Shown one piece after another: positions 30,682 to 40,233 of a stretch of DNA of 41,658 bases (within the stretch, counting starts at the first letter, position 1; each line of letters begins with the position of its first letter). A model generated the notes under the pieces. That model made no database searches, was not told where the DNA came from, and was given only the letters and a program-made list of their open reading frames with translations. The translations under genes and the position numbers were made by a program. Origin of the DNA: Stomatobaculum sp. (GTDB lineage Bacteria > Bacillota_A > Clostridia > Lachnospirales > Lachnospiraceae); the NCBI GenBank assembly GCA_017449925.1, contig JAFSYO010000136.1:1-41658 (forward strand). The letters are read 5' to 3'.

Positions 30682-31983
30682 TTAGATCTGATGGATCAGG
30701 AGCCCGCTCATCAGTTTCGGCTCAAACCACGTGGATTTCGGGGGCATAAGCCTGCCCTCATCCGCGACCCGGAAAAGTTCTTCTATCTGCGTGGGATACA
30801 GAGTAAATGCCACTGCCGTTCCGGCTGCAGGTCCTTTTCCCTTTGCGCCCCGCGCTTCGTCAGCCGCGTCCACCAGACGTTCCAGTTCCTTCGGCCCCCG
30901 GATGCCTCCCACAAAGGAGATCCTGCTTTCTGTCCTCGGATCATTGATCCCCAGGACCCTGCCGAGGGTCGTATTCTGCAGGATCGATACGTCAAGACCG
31001 TCCACCGCGTCCTCTGACATCACATCCTCGTCCGCGATCAGCTCATACCAGTGACCGCCCAGGTACATGCCGAAGATCCCCTTGGCGTCCGGCAGCACCG
31101 GTTCCTCGCCGAAATCCCGAAGACGGAAGTGCGCGTCCAGTTCCAGAAGGAAATCCTCCGCGGAAAGGCCGTTCAGGTCCTTTACGAAGCGGTTGTACGG
31201 CAGGATCATCAAATCCTCCGCCGGGAACAGGACGGAAAGAATGTAATTGAATTCCTCTTTTCCTGTGTACTCCGGGTTTTTTTCTCTTTTCTTCAGCGCC
31301 ACTTTTACCGCGCTGGCTGCCCTGTGGTGTCCGTCCGCGATATAAACCTCCGGGACTGCCGCGAAAAGCTCCGCGATCCGTCCAGTATCCGCTTCGCTGT
31401 CCACTCTCCACATCCGCTGTCTCGTTCCGTCGGAAGAACAGAAGTCATACAGGGGCTCCTGCTCCTTGACCCGATCTGTGATCTCCGTCAGTTCCGGCAC
31501 CCTCCGGTAAGTCAGGAAGATCGGTCCCGTCTGAGCCTCACACACTTCCACGTGGCGGATCCTGTCCTGCGCCTTGTCTTCCCTGGTGCTCTCGTGCTCC
31601 TTGACCACGCCCTTCAGGTAATCGTCCACAGATACGCATACCGCGATCCCTGTCTGACTGTGTGCCTTCTGCCCCTCCGGTGTCCCGGTTTCCGCCGTCT
31701 GCTCGTAAACATAGAAGGAGGCCTTCTCTTCACGGATAAAAACGCCCTCTTCTGTTTCCTTTGCCAGAAGTTCCTTTGCCTTTTCGTAAGCGGCATCTGA
31801 ATACATGTCAAAGTCCGGCCCGAACTGTGTTTCCGGCCGGTCAATATTCAGAAAGGACAGCGGATGTCCCTTCACCGCCTCGCGCGCTTCTTCTCTGCTG
31901 AATACATCATAGGGAAGAGATGCCACTTCCGCTGCCGCGTCCTTTCTCGGGCGCAGTCCATGAAACGTTTTTACGATCGCCAT
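30682..31983 (-). CDS. DUF1015 family protein linked to serine synthesis genes
   Basis: This 433-residue soluble protein belongs to the DUF1015 family, recognised by its opening (FHGLRPRKDAAAEVASLPYDV) and the conserved YIADGHHRAASA motif at about residues 213-225. The biochemical activity is not established as far as I know. It follows serA by 70 bases, with a GC-rich hairpin in the gap, in the order serC-serA-DUF1015 that I associate with Clostridia, so it is likely tied to serine metabolism. The start at 31983 follows AGAGGAG. No phosphoserine phosphatase gene (serB) is in the window, so it could fill a gap in that pathway; that is a guess. Confidence 0.85.
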   Translation of the reverse strand: MAIVKTFHGLRPRKDAAAEVASLPYDVFSREEAREAVKGHPLSFLNIDRPETQFGPDFDMYSDAAYEKAKELLAKETEEGVFIREEKASFYVYEQTAETGTPEGQKAHSQTGIAVCVSVDDYLKGVVKEHESTREDKAQDRIRHVEVCEAQTGPIFLTYRRVPELTEITDRVKEQEPLYDFCSSDGTRQRMWRVDSEADTGRIAELFAAVPEVYIADGHHRAASAVKVALKKREKNPEYTGKEEFNYILSVLFPAEDLMILPYNRFVKDLNGLSAEDFLLELDAHFRLRDFGEEPVLPDAKGIFGMYLGGHWYELIADEDVMSEDAVDGLDVSILQNTTLGRVLGINDPRTESRISFVGGIRGPKELERLVDAADEARGAKGKGPAAGTAVAFTLYPTQIEELFRVADEGRLMPPKSTWFEPKLMSGLLIHQI

Positions 31984-32016
31984 GCCGTTTTCTCCTCTTA
32001 GTCTGCCGCATTGAAA

Positions 32017-32038
32017 GGCCGGGCTGTGAAGCCCGGCC
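32017..32038 (-). promoter_or_regulatory. GC-rich hairpin between serA and the DUF1015 gene
   Basis: GGCCGGGCT and AGCCCGGCC form a 9-bp perfect stem with a 4-base loop, followed on the minus strand by TTT only. It may be a leaky terminator or an mRNA-stabilising element after serA. Confidence 0.55.
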
Positions 32039-32053
32039 GAACTTACGAAGTTT

Positions 32054-33223
32054 TTACTGGATCTTGACGATCCTGACCCGGATCATTCCCTGGATCCCTT
32101 TCAGCTCCTCAAGAACATCATCGCTCACTTTGCTTTCCAGGTCAAGCAGAGTATATGCATAATCTCCGCGGCTCTGGTTCGTCATGTTCGCAATATTGAA
32201 ATTCCTGCTTGCCAGGATCCGGGTGATCTGACCGATCATATTCGGAATATTGTGATGGATCAGCGCGATCCGCTCTTCACTCTGGCAGATTCCCATCCAG
32301 CAGGCCGGGAAATTCACGGAATTGCGGATGTTGCCGTTGTCGATGTAATCCATCAGCTCTTTGACTGCCATCACTGCGCAGTTGTCTTCCGCCTCTTCCG
32401 TGGAAGCGCCGAGATGCGGGGTGATGATGGCGTTCTTCATTTTCACTGACTTCGTGTTTGCAAAGTCGGAGAAATATGCCTTTACGCGGCCCTCCTCCAG
32501 AGCCGCAGCCATGGCGTTCTCGTCCACCAGTTTGTCCCGGGCGAAAGTCAGGAAAGTGCATCCCTCTTTCAGCCAGGAGATCTCTTTCTCGCCGATCATT
32601 TCTTTGTTTTTATCTGTCAGCGGGACATGGATCGTGACAAAGTCGCAGATGCCCAGCATCTCCTGCAGACTGGTGGCGTGGCGGACTTCCTTGGAAAGTC
32701 TCCATGCGCCGTTGACGTCAAGATAGGGATCATAGCCGTAAACGGTCATGCCGAGATCCACTGCGGCGTTGGCCACCTCTGCGCCGATGGCGCCGAGTCC
32801 GATGATGCCCAGCGTCTTTCCGCTGATCTCGCAGCCCACGAACTGCTTCTTTCCCTTCTCCACATCCTTCTCAATGGTCTCGGAGCCGCTGATGGAACGC
32901 ACCCATTCCGCTCCTTCGATCACATTTCTGGAAGACACCAGCATGGCGCAGATCACCAGCTCCTTCACACTGTTGGCATTTGCGCCGGGGGTGTTGAAGA
33001 CCACGATGCCTTTCTCGGCGCACTTGTCCAGCGGGATGTTGTTCACGCCGGCACCGGCTCTCGCCACGGCGATCACCTTATCCGGGATCTCCATCTCTTT
33101 CATGTTCGCGGAACGCACCAGGATGGCATCCGCCTCATTAAGATCGTCTGTGAGCTGGAAATGATCCAGAAAACTGTCTGTACCCACCTTTGAGATCGGA
33201 TTAAGGCACTTTACTTTGCACAT
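32054..33223 (-). CDS. serA: D-3-phosphoglycerate dehydrogenase (SerA) with ACT domain
   Basis: This 389-residue enzyme catalyses the first step of serine synthesis, oxidising 3-phosphoglycerate with NAD. The nucleotide-binding motif GLGAIG is at 142-147, the catalytic Arg229 is in TFARDKLVDENA and the catalytic His270 in TPHLGAST; a C-terminal ACT domain (about 318-389) may sense serine. The Glu expected between Arg and His in the usual triad is not evident: the segment FSDFANTKSVKMKN (251-264) is short and lacks it. It starts 2 bases after the serC stop. The length fits the short clostridial form of PGDH. Confidence in the assignment is high because serC is adjacent. Confidence 0.92.
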   Translation of the reverse strand: MCKVKCLNPISKVGTDSFLDHFQLTDDLNEADAILVRSANMKEMEIPDKVIAVARAGAGVNNIPLDKCAEKGIVVFNTPGANANSVKELVICAMLVSSRNVIEGAEWVRSISGSETIEKDVEKGKKQFVGCEISGKTLGIIGLGAIGAEVANAAVDLGMTVYGYDPYLDVNGAWRLSKEVRHATSLQEMLGICDFVTIHVPLTDKNKEMIGEKEISWLKEGCTFLTFARDKLVDENAMAAALEEGRVKAYFSDFANTKSVKMKNAIITPHLGASTEEAEDNCAVMAVKELMDYIDNGNIRNSVNFPACWMGICQSEERIALIHHNIPNMIGQITRILASRNFNIANMTNQSRGDYAYTLLDLESKVSDDVLEELKGIQGMIRVRIVKIQ

Positions 33224-33225
33224 CT

Positions 33226-34308
33226 TTACTTCGCCTCTCTTTCCTCAAAGGCTTTCATGAATTCCACAAGCTTTTCGACGCCTTCCTTCGGCATGGCGTT
33301 GTAAATGCTGGCCCGCATGCCTCCGACAGTGCGGTGGCCTTTCAGGTTGATGAAGCCTGCCGCCTCGGCTTCCTTGACGAATTTCGCGTCAAGCTCCTTG
33401 TCGCCGGTGACAAAGGTGACGTTCATGAGGGAGCGGTCCTGCTTCCTGACCGGGTTCTTGAAGAGACGGCTTCCATCCAGGAAATCATACAGGATCTTTG
33501 CCTTCTCCTCATTTCTCTTCTGCATTGCTTCAAGTCCGCCGTTCTTCTTCAGCCACTTGAACACCTTTCCGCAGATGTAGATGGTGTAGCAGGGCGGTGT
33601 GTTGTAAAGGGAGCCGCTCTCGGAATAGGTGCTGTACTTCAGCATGGTGGGGGTCCCCGGAAGGGTGTCGCCGATCAGGTCTTCGCGGACGATGGCGATG
33701 GCCACGCCGGCCGGTCCCACGTTCTTCTGCACGCCGCCCCAGAGGATGCCGAACTTGCTGACATCAAGAGGTCCGGAGAGGAAGCAGGAAGAGATATCCG
33801 CCACCAAGTCCTTGCCCTTGGTGTTCGGCAGCTCGTGATAGACTGTGCCGTAGATCGTGTTGTTCATGCAGATATAGACATAGTCCGCATTTTCGTCAAT
33901 GGGCAGATCAGAGCAGTCCGGAATGTAGGAGTAGACTTCATCCTCACTGGAAGCCACCGCCTTGGACTCGCCGTAAAGAGCCGCTTCCTTCCACGCTTTC
34001 TTCGCCCACTGGCCGGTAATGACATAATCCGCGACCTTGTTCTTCATCAGGTTCATGGGAACCATGGCGAACTGCACGTGGCCGCCGCCCTGGATGAAAA
34101 GAACTCTGTAGTTGTCCGGAATATTCATCAGCTCGCGGAGATCCTTCTCCGCCTCGTCCATGATGTCCTGGAAGGCTTTGGAACGATGGCTCATCTCCAT
34201 CACGGAAGTGCCTGTGCCGTTGTAATCCATCATCTCCGCCGCTGCTTCCTGAAGAACTTCCTCCGGAAGGCAGGCCGGACCTGCGCTGAAATTATATACT
34301 CTGCTCAT
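33226..34308 (-). CDS. serC: Phosphoserine aminotransferase (SerC)
   Basis: This 360-residue PLP enzyme converts 3-phosphohydroxypyruvate and glutamate to phosphoserine, the second step of serine synthesis. It opens with the family sequence YNFSAGPACLPEEVL, has SHRSKAF at 40-46 and FIQGGGHVQFAMVPMNL in the middle, and the PLP-binding Lys195 in GGVQKNVGPAG. Length is normal. It follows ilvB by 34 bases and precedes serA by 2 bases, so the serine genes share a transcript with leuB-ilvD-ilvB. Confidence 0.96.
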   Translation of the reverse strand: MSRVYNFSAGPACLPEEVLQEAAAEMMDYNGTGTSVMEMSHRSKAFQDIMDEAEKDLRELMNIPDNYRVLFIQGGGHVQFAMVPMNLMKNKVADYVITGQWAKKAWKEAALYGESKAVASSEDEVYSYIPDCSDLPIDENADYVYICMNNTIYGTVYHELPNTKGKDLVADISSCFLSGPLDVSKFGILWGGVQKNVGPAGVAIAIVREDLIGDTLPGTPTMLKYSTYSESGSLYNTPPCYTIYICGKVFKWLKKNGGLEAMQKRNEEKAKILYDFLDGSRLFKNPVRKQDRSLMNVTFVTGDKELDAKFVKEAEAAGFINLKGHRTVGGMRASIYNAMPKEGVEKLVEFMKAFEEREAK

Positions 34309-34342
34309 TGGTAAGTACCCCCTTCATTTATGTCTGTAATAA

Positions 34343-36028
34343 TTATTTGTCGTGCTTCACCTTGATGTCTTTTTCATCGAAGGTATCCTCCAGCGGCGCT
34401 CCCGGGGAACACATCGGAAATACCATATCGTCGGAATCGATGATGACATCGATCAGGGCGGGTTTCCTGTCTTCCAGAGCCTTCCTGAAGGCTTCTTCGA
34501 ACTCTTCCTTTGTAGTGACTTTATAGGCGGAAACGCCCATTCCCTCCGCGACCTTGCAGAAGTCTGTCCTGTCATCCAGCACGGTGGCAGAGTAGCGCTT
34601 TCCGTAGTACAAGTTCTGCCACTGCCGCACCATTCCCAGAGCGTGATTGTTCATGATGACCTCGATTACCGGAAGCTCTTCGCGGCTCATGGTGGCAAGC
34701 TCGTTCATATTCATGCGGAAGCAGCCGTCGCCGGCAATATTGATGACGACTTTGTCCGGATTCGCCGCCTGGGCACCGATGGCCGCGCCCAGCCCGAATC
34801 CCATCGTTCCAAGACCGCCGGAGGTGATGAAGGTCCGGGGCGTCTTGTACTTGTAGTACTGGGCTGCCCACATCTGGTGCTGTCCCACTTCCGTGACGAT
34901 GATGGTATCCTCCGGGGTCATGCGGTCGATGGTCTCCATGACGAAAGGACCGGTCAGGATTTCCTTGTTGTAGCTCAGCGGATACATGTCCGTCATCCGC
35001 TCCGCGTGTTCGAACCACTCTTCGTGGCGCAGCGGATCTATCCGCGCGATCAGCTTTCTGAGGATCGTCCGGGCGTCGCCGTTGATCTGCGCCGCCACAC
35101 GGACATTCTTATTCACCTCAGCGTCATCGATATCGATCTGGAGGATCATCTTGCCGCTTCCAAATCTGGCTGTATTGCCTGTCCAGCGGTCGGAGAACCG
35201 TCCGCCGATGACAATGAGCAGGTCACTTTCGGTGACGCAGTAGTTCGCGGCTTTTGTCCCGTGCATGCCGACCATGCCCATGTAATGCTCGTCATACTGG
35301 TCCAGGGCCCCCTGTCCCATCAGAGTGCAGCATACCGGAGCCTGGATCTTCCGGGCAAAGGCGCACAGTTCCTCCGAAGCACCGGAGATCACTACGCCGC
35401 CGCCGGCGATAATGCAGGGCTTCTTCGCGCTCTTCAGCATCTGAAGGCCGCGTTCGATATCCTCTTCCGTGAAATCGTTGACCGGAGCTGTCTTCTCCGG
35501 CACCCGCGGCACATAGTCGCAGGCAGCTGCGGTGACGTCCTTTGTGATATCCACGAGGACGGGACCGGGCCGGCCGCTCCTTGCGATCTTAAAAGCACGG
35601 CGGATGGTGTGAGCCAGCTTTTTCACGTCCTTGACGATAAAGCTGTACTTGGTGATGGGAAGCGTGATGCCCGTGATGTCGACTTCCTGGAAGGAATCCT
35701 TCCCGAGCAGCGGCAGCGTCACATTGCAGGTGATGGCCACAATGGGAGACGAATCCATATAAGCTGTCGCGATTCCGGTGACCAGGTTCGTCGCCCCGGG
35801 TCCGCTGGTGGCAAAGCATACGCCGACCTTGCCGGTGGAACGGGCGTAGCCGTCCGCCGCATGGCTGGCTCCCTGCTCATGGCTCGTCAGCACGTGGCGG
35901 ATCTCCGGATGCTTATAAAGCGCATCGTATATATTCAGGATCGCGCCGCCCGGGTAACCGAATATCGTATCGACCCCCTGCTCCTTCAGGCACTCGATGA
36001 CGATCTCTGAACCATTCAGTTTAGCCAT
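34343..36028 (-). CDS. ilvB: Acetolactate synthase, large subunit (IlvB)
   Basis: This 561-residue TPP enzyme joins two pyruvates (or pyruvate and 2-ketobutyrate) in the first common step of valine, leucine and isoleucine synthesis. The catalytic Glu51 is in SHEQGASHAADGY; the thiamine diphosphate motif begins GDGCFRMNMNEL and ends in NN; the FAD/quinone-oxidase-like middle domain is present. The length is typical. No regulatory small subunit (ilvN) is adjacent: serC follows instead. A catabolic role (AlsS type) is less likely because ilvD lies 12 bases upstream on the same transcript. Confidence 0.95.
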   Translation of the reverse strand: MAKLNGSEIVIECLKEQGVDTIFGYPGGAILNIYDALYKHPEIRHVLTSHEQGASHAADGYARSTGKVGVCFATSGPGATNLVTGIATAYMDSSPIVAITCNVTLPLLGKDSFQEVDITGITLPITKYSFIVKDVKKLAHTIRRAFKIARSGRPGPVLVDITKDVTAAACDYVPRVPEKTAPVNDFTEEDIERGLQMLKSAKKPCIIAGGGVVISGASEELCAFARKIQAPVCCTLMGQGALDQYDEHYMGMVGMHGTKAANYCVTESDLLIVIGGRFSDRWTGNTARFGSGKMILQIDIDDAEVNKNVRVAAQINGDARTILRKLIARIDPLRHEEWFEHAERMTDMYPLSYNKEILTGPFVMETIDRMTPEDTIIVTEVGQHQMWAAQYYKYKTPRTFITSGGLGTMGFGLGAAIGAQAANPDKVVINIAGDGCFRMNMNELATMSREELPVIEVIMNNHALGMVRQWQNLYYGKRYSATVLDDRTDFCKVAEGMGVSAYKVTTKEEFEEAFRKALEDRKPALIDVIIDSDDMVFPMCSPGAPLEDTFDEKDIKVKHDK

Positions 36029-36040
36029 AGATCATTCTCC

Positions 36041-37714
36041 TTACTTCTTCAGGCCCTCTGCCGAAAGGACTGCACCCTGCGGCGCTCCGGTGACCAGCTC
36101 CCTGTATCTCGCAAGATAGCCGTCCACCTCGTTGACACGCGGCTTCCAGGTCTTTCTTCTCTCAGCGAACTCTTCCTCGCTCACGCGGGCGTTCAGCGTA
36201 TTTGCATTGATGTCAATGTCGATGATATCGCCTTCCTTGATAAGGCCAATGGGACCGCCTGCAGCAGCTTCCGGAGCCACATGGCCGATGGAGGCGCCGC
36301 GGCTGGCGCCGCTGAAACGTCCGTCCGTGATCAGCGCCACGGAACTGCCGAGGCCCATGCCCACGATGGCGGAGGTGGGATTCAGCATTTCGCGCATGCC
36401 GGGTCCTCCCTTCGGACCTTCGTAGCGGATCACGACCACATCGCCTTCCACGATCTTTCCGCCCTTGATGGCCTCAATGGCATCATCCTCGCAGTCAAAG
36501 ACCCTCGCCGGCCCGGAGTGCTTCAGCATTTCAGGCGCGACGGCGCTCCGCTTCACCACACAGGAATCGGGAGCGATGTTCCCCTTCAGCACGGCGATGC
36601 CGCCGGTCTCAGAGTACGGGTTTTCCACAGTGCGGATCACTTCCGGATCAAGGTTCGGGCAGTTCTTTATATTCTCTCCCACCGTCTTTCCGGTGGCAGT
36701 CATGCAGTCCAGATTGATCAGGCCCTTTTTGGAGAGCTCGTTCATCACGGCGAACACGCCGCCCGCCTCATTCAGGTCTTCCATATAGGTATAGCCTGCC
36801 GGAGCCAGATGGCAAAGGTTCGGTGTCTTCGCGGAGACTTCGTTGGCGATGTTGACGTCGATCTTCACGCCCGCTTCATGGGCGATCGCCGGCAGATGCA
36901 GCATGCTGTTGGTGGAGCAGCCCAGCGCCATGTCCACAGTCAGCGCGTTCATGAAAGCATCCTCTGTCATGATGTCCCGGGGACGGATATTCTTTTCAAG
37001 AAGTTCCATCACCTTGTTTCCGGCATGCTTTGCCAGACGGATCCTCTCAGAGTACACGGCGGGAATGGTGCCGTTGCCTTTCAGTCCCATGCCCAGGGCC
37101 TCAGTCAGGCAGTTCAGGGAGTTGGCGGTATACATACCGGAGCAGCTGCCGCAGGTAGGACAGACCTTATTCTCGTATTCGGTGACCTCTTCCTCGGTCA
37201 TCTTGCCCGCCGCAAAGGCGCCCACAGCCTCAAACATACTGGAAAGAGAGCGCTTCTTCCCTTTCAGGTGACCGGCCAGCATGGGGCCGCCGGAGACAAA
37301 GACGGTGGGAATGTTCACGCGGGCTGCCGCCATCAGAAGACCGGGTACGTTCTTATCGCAGTTCGGAACACAGACCATGGCGTCGAACTGGTGCGCTTTC
37401 GCAAGACATTCCGTGGAATCCGCGATCAGGTCTCTGGTCACCAGGGAATACTTCATTCCCACGTGGCCCATGGCAATGCCGTCGCAGACAGCGATGGCCG
37501 GGACCACCACCGGCATGCCGCCGGCTTCCGCCACGCCAAGCTTCACTGCGTCCACGATCTTATCCAGATTCATGTGTCCGGGAACGATCTCGTTATAGGA
37601 GCTGATAATGCCGATCAGCGGCTTCCGGAGTTCTTCCTGGGTGAAGCCGAGGGCGTTGAAAAGAGAACGGTGAGGGGCCTGCTGCATCCCGGTTTTGACG
37701 TTGTCACTCTTCAT
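36041..37714 (-). CDS. ilvD: Dihydroxy-acid dehydratase (IlvD)
   Basis: This 557-residue iron-sulfur enzyme dehydrates 2,3-dihydroxy acids to 2-keto acids for valine, isoleucine and leucine synthesis. The IlvD/Edd family features are plain: [17 protein letters not shown] near the N-terminus, [11 protein letters not shown] and [17 protein letters not shown] with the cluster Cys residues, and [19 protein letters not shown] near the C-terminus. The length is normal. It lies 48 bases after leuB and 12 bases before ilvB, clearly in one operon. Confidence 0.97.
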   Translation of the reverse strand: MKSDNVKTGMQQAPHRSLFNALGFTQEELRKPLIGIISSYNEIVPGHMNLDKIVDAVKLGVAEAGGMPVVVPAIAVCDGIAMGHVGMKYSLVTRDLIADSTECLAKAHQFDAMVCVPNCDKNVPGLLMAAARVNIPTVFVSGGPMLAGHLKGKKRSLSSMFEAVGAFAAGKMTEEEVTEYENKVCPTCGSCSGMYTANSLNCLTEALGMGLKGNGTIPAVYSERIRLAKHAGNKVMELLEKNIRPRDIMTEDAFMNALTVDMALGCSTNSMLHLPAIAHEAGVKIDVNIANEVSAKTPNLCHLAPAGYTYMEDLNEAGGVFAVMNELSKKGLINLDCMTATGKTVGENIKNCPNLDPEVIRTVENPYSETGGIAVLKGNIAPDSCVVKRSAVAPEMLKHSGPARVFDCEDDAIEAIKGGKIVEGDVVVIRYEGPKGGPGMREMLNPTSAIVGMGLGSSVALITDGRFSGASRGASIGHVAPEAAAGGPIGLIKEGDIIDIDINANTLNARVSEEEFAERRKTWKPRVNEVDGYLARYRELVTGAPQGAVLSAEGLKK

Positions 37715-37762
37715 ATAGGTCCTTCCTTTCTGTGAAACCTGTAATTTTTTATTGTGATATTC

Positions 37763-38845
37763 TCAGACGCGGCGGATGATCTCCTGCCCCATCTCCTTCG
37801 TGCCGACTTTTGTGCATCCTTCGGACCAGATGTCCGGCGTGCGGATGCCGTCCTTTAAGACCTGGCGCACCGCTTCTTCAATGGCTTCCGCCTCCTTGTC
37901 AAGATCCAGGGAGTAACGGAGCAGCATTGCCGCGCTGAGGATCGTCGCCAGGGGATTTGCGATGTTCAGTCCCGCGATCTCCGGCGCAGAGCCGTGAGCA
38001 GGCTCGTACAGTCCCAGCTTCGTTTCGTTCAGGGAAGCGCTGGAGAGCATACCCATGGAACCGGAGATCTCGCTGGCTTCGTCGGAAAGAATGTCCCCGA
38101 AGGTATTCTCCGTCACCACGACATCAAACTGGGAAGGATCGTGCACCAGCTGCATGGAACAGCTGTCCACCAGCATATTGGTAAGTTTTACTTCCGGATA
38201 ATCCTTCGCGACTTCCGCCACCACCTTCCTCCAGAGTCTGGACGTGTCGAGGACGTTCGCCTTGTCCACACTGATCAGGTTCTTATTTCTCTTCATGGCG
38301 ATCTCAAAGGCCTTCACCGCCACTCTCCGGATCTCCGGTTCACTGTAGATCAGTGTGTCCACCGCGGTGGTGACGCCGTCGATCTCTCTCGTCCAGCGGT
38401 CGCCGTAATACAGTCCTCCTGTCAGCTCCCGGACGATCACCATGTTGAACCCCTTCTCCGCGATCTCCGGTCTGAGCGGGCAGGCTGCCGCAAGCTCCGG
38501 ATACAGGTATGCAGGACGAAGGTTCGCGAACAGCTGCAGTGCCTTGCGGATCTTCAGAAGGCCAGCCTCCGGACGAAGCTTCGGTTCCAGTTTGTACCAG
38601 GGAGAGGTGGTGGTGTTTCCTCCCACCGCCCCAAGAAGGATCGCGTCGCTTTCCTTTGCGATCTCCAGGTTTGCGTCTGTCAGCGGTTCTCCGTACTTAT
38701 CAATGGAACAGCCGCCCATATCGATCTCCGTGAAAGTAAAGGTGTGGCCGAACTTCGACGCCACATGTTCCAGTACTTTTTTCGCCTCTCCTACGATCTC
38801 CGGGCCAATGCCGTCGCCGGGAATCAGAACAATTCTTGCATTCAT
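37763..38845 (-). CDS. leuB: 3-isopropylmalate dehydrogenase (LeuB)
   Basis: This 360-residue enzyme oxidatively decarboxylates 3-isopropylmalate to 2-ketoisocaproate for leucine synthesis. The start at 38845 follows AGGAGG and gives the family opening MNARIVLIPGDGIGPEIV; a longer frame to 38974 lacks a site. Family motifs include NLRPAYLYPEL, RELTGGLYYGDR, DKANVLDTSRLWRK and VTENTFGDILSDEAS. It is the first gene of a unit leuB-ilvD-ilvB-serC-serA-DUF1015-DUF1700. The partner genes leuC and leuD lie about 28 kb to the left, and leuA is not in the window. Confidence 0.96.
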   Translation of the reverse strand: MNARIVLIPGDGIGPEIVGEAKKVLEHVASKFGHTFTFTEIDMGGCSIDKYGEPLTDANLEIAKESDAILLGAVGGNTTTSPWYKLEPKLRPEAGLLKIRKALQLFANLRPAYLYPELAAACPLRPEIAEKGFNMVIVRELTGGLYYGDRWTREIDGVTTAVDTLIYSEPEIRRVAVKAFEIAMKRNKNLISVDKANVLDTSRLWRKVVAEVAKDYPEVKLTNMLVDSCSMQLVHDPSQFDVVVTENTFGDILSDEASEISGSMGMLSSASLNETKLGLYEPAHGSAPEIAGLNIANPLATILSAAMLLRYSLDLDKEAEAIEEAVRQVLKDGIRTPDIWSEGCTKVGTKEMGQEIIRRV

Positions 38846-38885
38846 CCTCTGCCTCCTGAAACCTGAGTGGTAAATGTTTCTACCT

Positions 38886-38914
38886 ATGATAAAACAAGAC
38901 CCTCCATTTTTCAA
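38886..38914 (-). promoter_or_regulatory. Promoter of the leuB-ilv-ser operon
   Basis: The minus strand has TTGAAA (38914-38909), a 17-base spacer and TATCAT (38891-38886), each 5/6 to consensus. The leader would be only about 35 bases, too short for a T-box or peptide attenuator. Confidence 0.75.
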
Positions 38915-38956
38915 CAAAAGGATTCGGAATGCTCCAAAAAACCTCGTTCCGGAGAC

Positions 38957-38987
38957 AAAAAAAGGCCGCTGCATTTCTGCAGCCGCC
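38957..38987 (-). terminator. Terminator after the 39033-40061 gene
   Basis: A 10-bp stem with one mismatch (38964-38973 with 38978-38987) and a GAAA loop are followed on the minus strand by TTTTTTT. Confidence 0.87.
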
Positions 38988-39032
38988 CTTTTCTATTGAT
39001 TCAGTTCATAAATATGTCGTTCCGGTCTCTTT

Positions 39033-40061
39033 TTACAACTCTACACCGGGCCTTTTCAGCGCATTGGATTCGGTCGAGCTCCCTTCCATCACGCCGTCGA
39101 TTCCGACATAGTATCCGTCCGGAGTCGTACTGTTCTTCCACATGTCGCCGTTGTTCTCATCCAGATAATACCATTTATCTCCATCCAGATACCATCCGGT
39201 GCGGGCGAAGCCATCATCGTCGAAATTGTACCATTTTTCGTTGATCTGTCTCCAGCCGGCCGGGACATTGTTCCCGTCAGGAAGAGTGAAATGCCAGCGT
39301 CCCTCTCTGTTTTCCCAGGTACCGGCGCTCTGCTCTTCCGCATTGGCTTCTCTTCGTATATTTGCCTGATATTCATTTACATACTCTATCGAGGAATCGG
39401 TCCAGTGTCCCTTGATCTCCGGATTCTTTTCATTGACCGGGCGTACCATACAGTGGTAATTCGCCGCCCTCGTCATGTATTTCGATCCGTCATAAGTACA
39501 CTCCGTCACTGTCTGGACACCGCCTAAAGTGGACATGTTCCGCATGAATTTTACTTCGTAGGAACCCGCTCCTGCAGACGGCTCCCAGGTGACGACGCCG
39601 TCCTTCATATTTACTTCCGGGATATCCTTCACCTGTGTGTTCAACGGAGGAAGCTTGACTTCCACCACCAGAGTATAGCCGTTGTCTTCTCTGGCTGCGG
39701 ATACATACTTTACTCCGTCGCCGTTCAGCGTGATCTGGCTGGCCTTTGTGATCCGGAAATAATATCCCTCTTCAGCTGCCAGATAGATCTTGATATCGGG
39801 AACATCCTCACTGGTCCAGTAGAATGTATCGTTCTGCACTTCATAGTGGTCAAAACTGTACTTGTTTCCGCTGGTGTGGATCTCCAGCTCTTCCTCTCCG
39901 AGATCCGTCTCGATTTCTATGTATCCGCGGATACTGATATTGACTCTCTGGATCGGTTTATCATCCTTGTCATAGGCAAATGCTGTCCCCACTGCCCCGG
40001 CGGACAACAGAAGAAACAGCAAGGCCCCAGCCAGCGTTCTGCAGAATCCTGTTTTTCTCAT
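39033..40061 (-). CDS. Secreted protein with C-terminal cell-wall-binding repeats
   Basis: I place the start at 40061, after AAGGAGA; a longer frame to 40124 adds residues before the signal peptide. The 342-residue product has a signal peptide (1-29, cleavage near AFAY), a beta-rich central part of no recognised family with an Ig/fibronectin-like segment (about 150-225, for example WEPSAGAGSYEVKFMR), and wall-repeat units near the end: GWRQINEKWYNFDDDGFARTG and GWYLDGDKWYYLDENNG. These aromatic repeats usually bind wall polymers. It is flanked by its own promoter-like sequence and a terminator, so it is probably monocistronic. Its role is unknown. Confidence 0.82.
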   Translation of the reverse strand: MRKTGFCRTLAGALLFLLLSAGAVGTAFAYDKDDKPIQRVNISIRGYIEIETDLGEEELEIHTSGNKYSFDHYEVQNDTFYWTSEDVPDIKIYLAAEEGYYFRITKASQITLNGDGVKYVSAAREDNGYTLVVEVKLPPLNTQVKDIPEVNMKDGVVTWEPSAGAGSYEVKFMRNMSTLGGVQTVTECTYDGSKYMTRAANYHCMVRPVNEKNPEIKGHWTDSSIEYVNEYQANIRREANAEEQSAGTWENREGRWHFTLPDGNNVPAGWRQINEKWYNFDDDGFARTGWYLDGDKWYYLDENNGDMWKNSTTPDGYYVGIDGVMEGSSTESNALKRPGVEL

Positions 40062-40127
40062 GCCATCTTCTCCTTTATATTTTGCGGACCCGGGCCCGCT
40101 GCAAACATCATAATTCAATATCATAAT

Positions 40128-40155
40128 ATTACATTTACGTCAAATCATCCGTCAA
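40128..40155 (-). promoter_or_regulatory. Possible promoter of the 39033-40061 gene
   Basis: The minus strand has TTGACG (40155-40150), a 16-base spacer and TGTAAT (40133-40128). A second TTGACG copy lies at 40143-40138, so the exact -35 is unsure. Confidence 0.45.
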
Positions 40156-40159
40156 GAAA

Positions 40160-40209
40160 GAAAGCCTTACGATTTACGTAAAACGTACATCGTAAGGCTT
40201 TCCTTTTTT
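40160..40209. terminator. Terminator after rny
   Basis: A 14-bp perfect stem (40160-40173 with 40189-40202) has T-rich tails on both strands: CTTTCTTTCTT on minus, CTTTTTT on plus. It lies 25 bases after the rny stop. Confidence 0.85.
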
Positions 40210-40233
40210 CGTCGGCACTGCACTATCCCGGGG

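Noticed and set aside
34352..37735. Long plus-strand frames (552 and 484 codons) opposite ilvB and ilvD
   Set aside because: ilvB and ilvD are unmistakable on the minus strand; the opposite frames are compositional artefacts.
38846..38956. Search for a T-box or leader-peptide attenuator before leuB
   Set aside because: The predicted leader is only about 35 bases and has no T-box core, Leu/Val/Ile codon run or competing hairpins.
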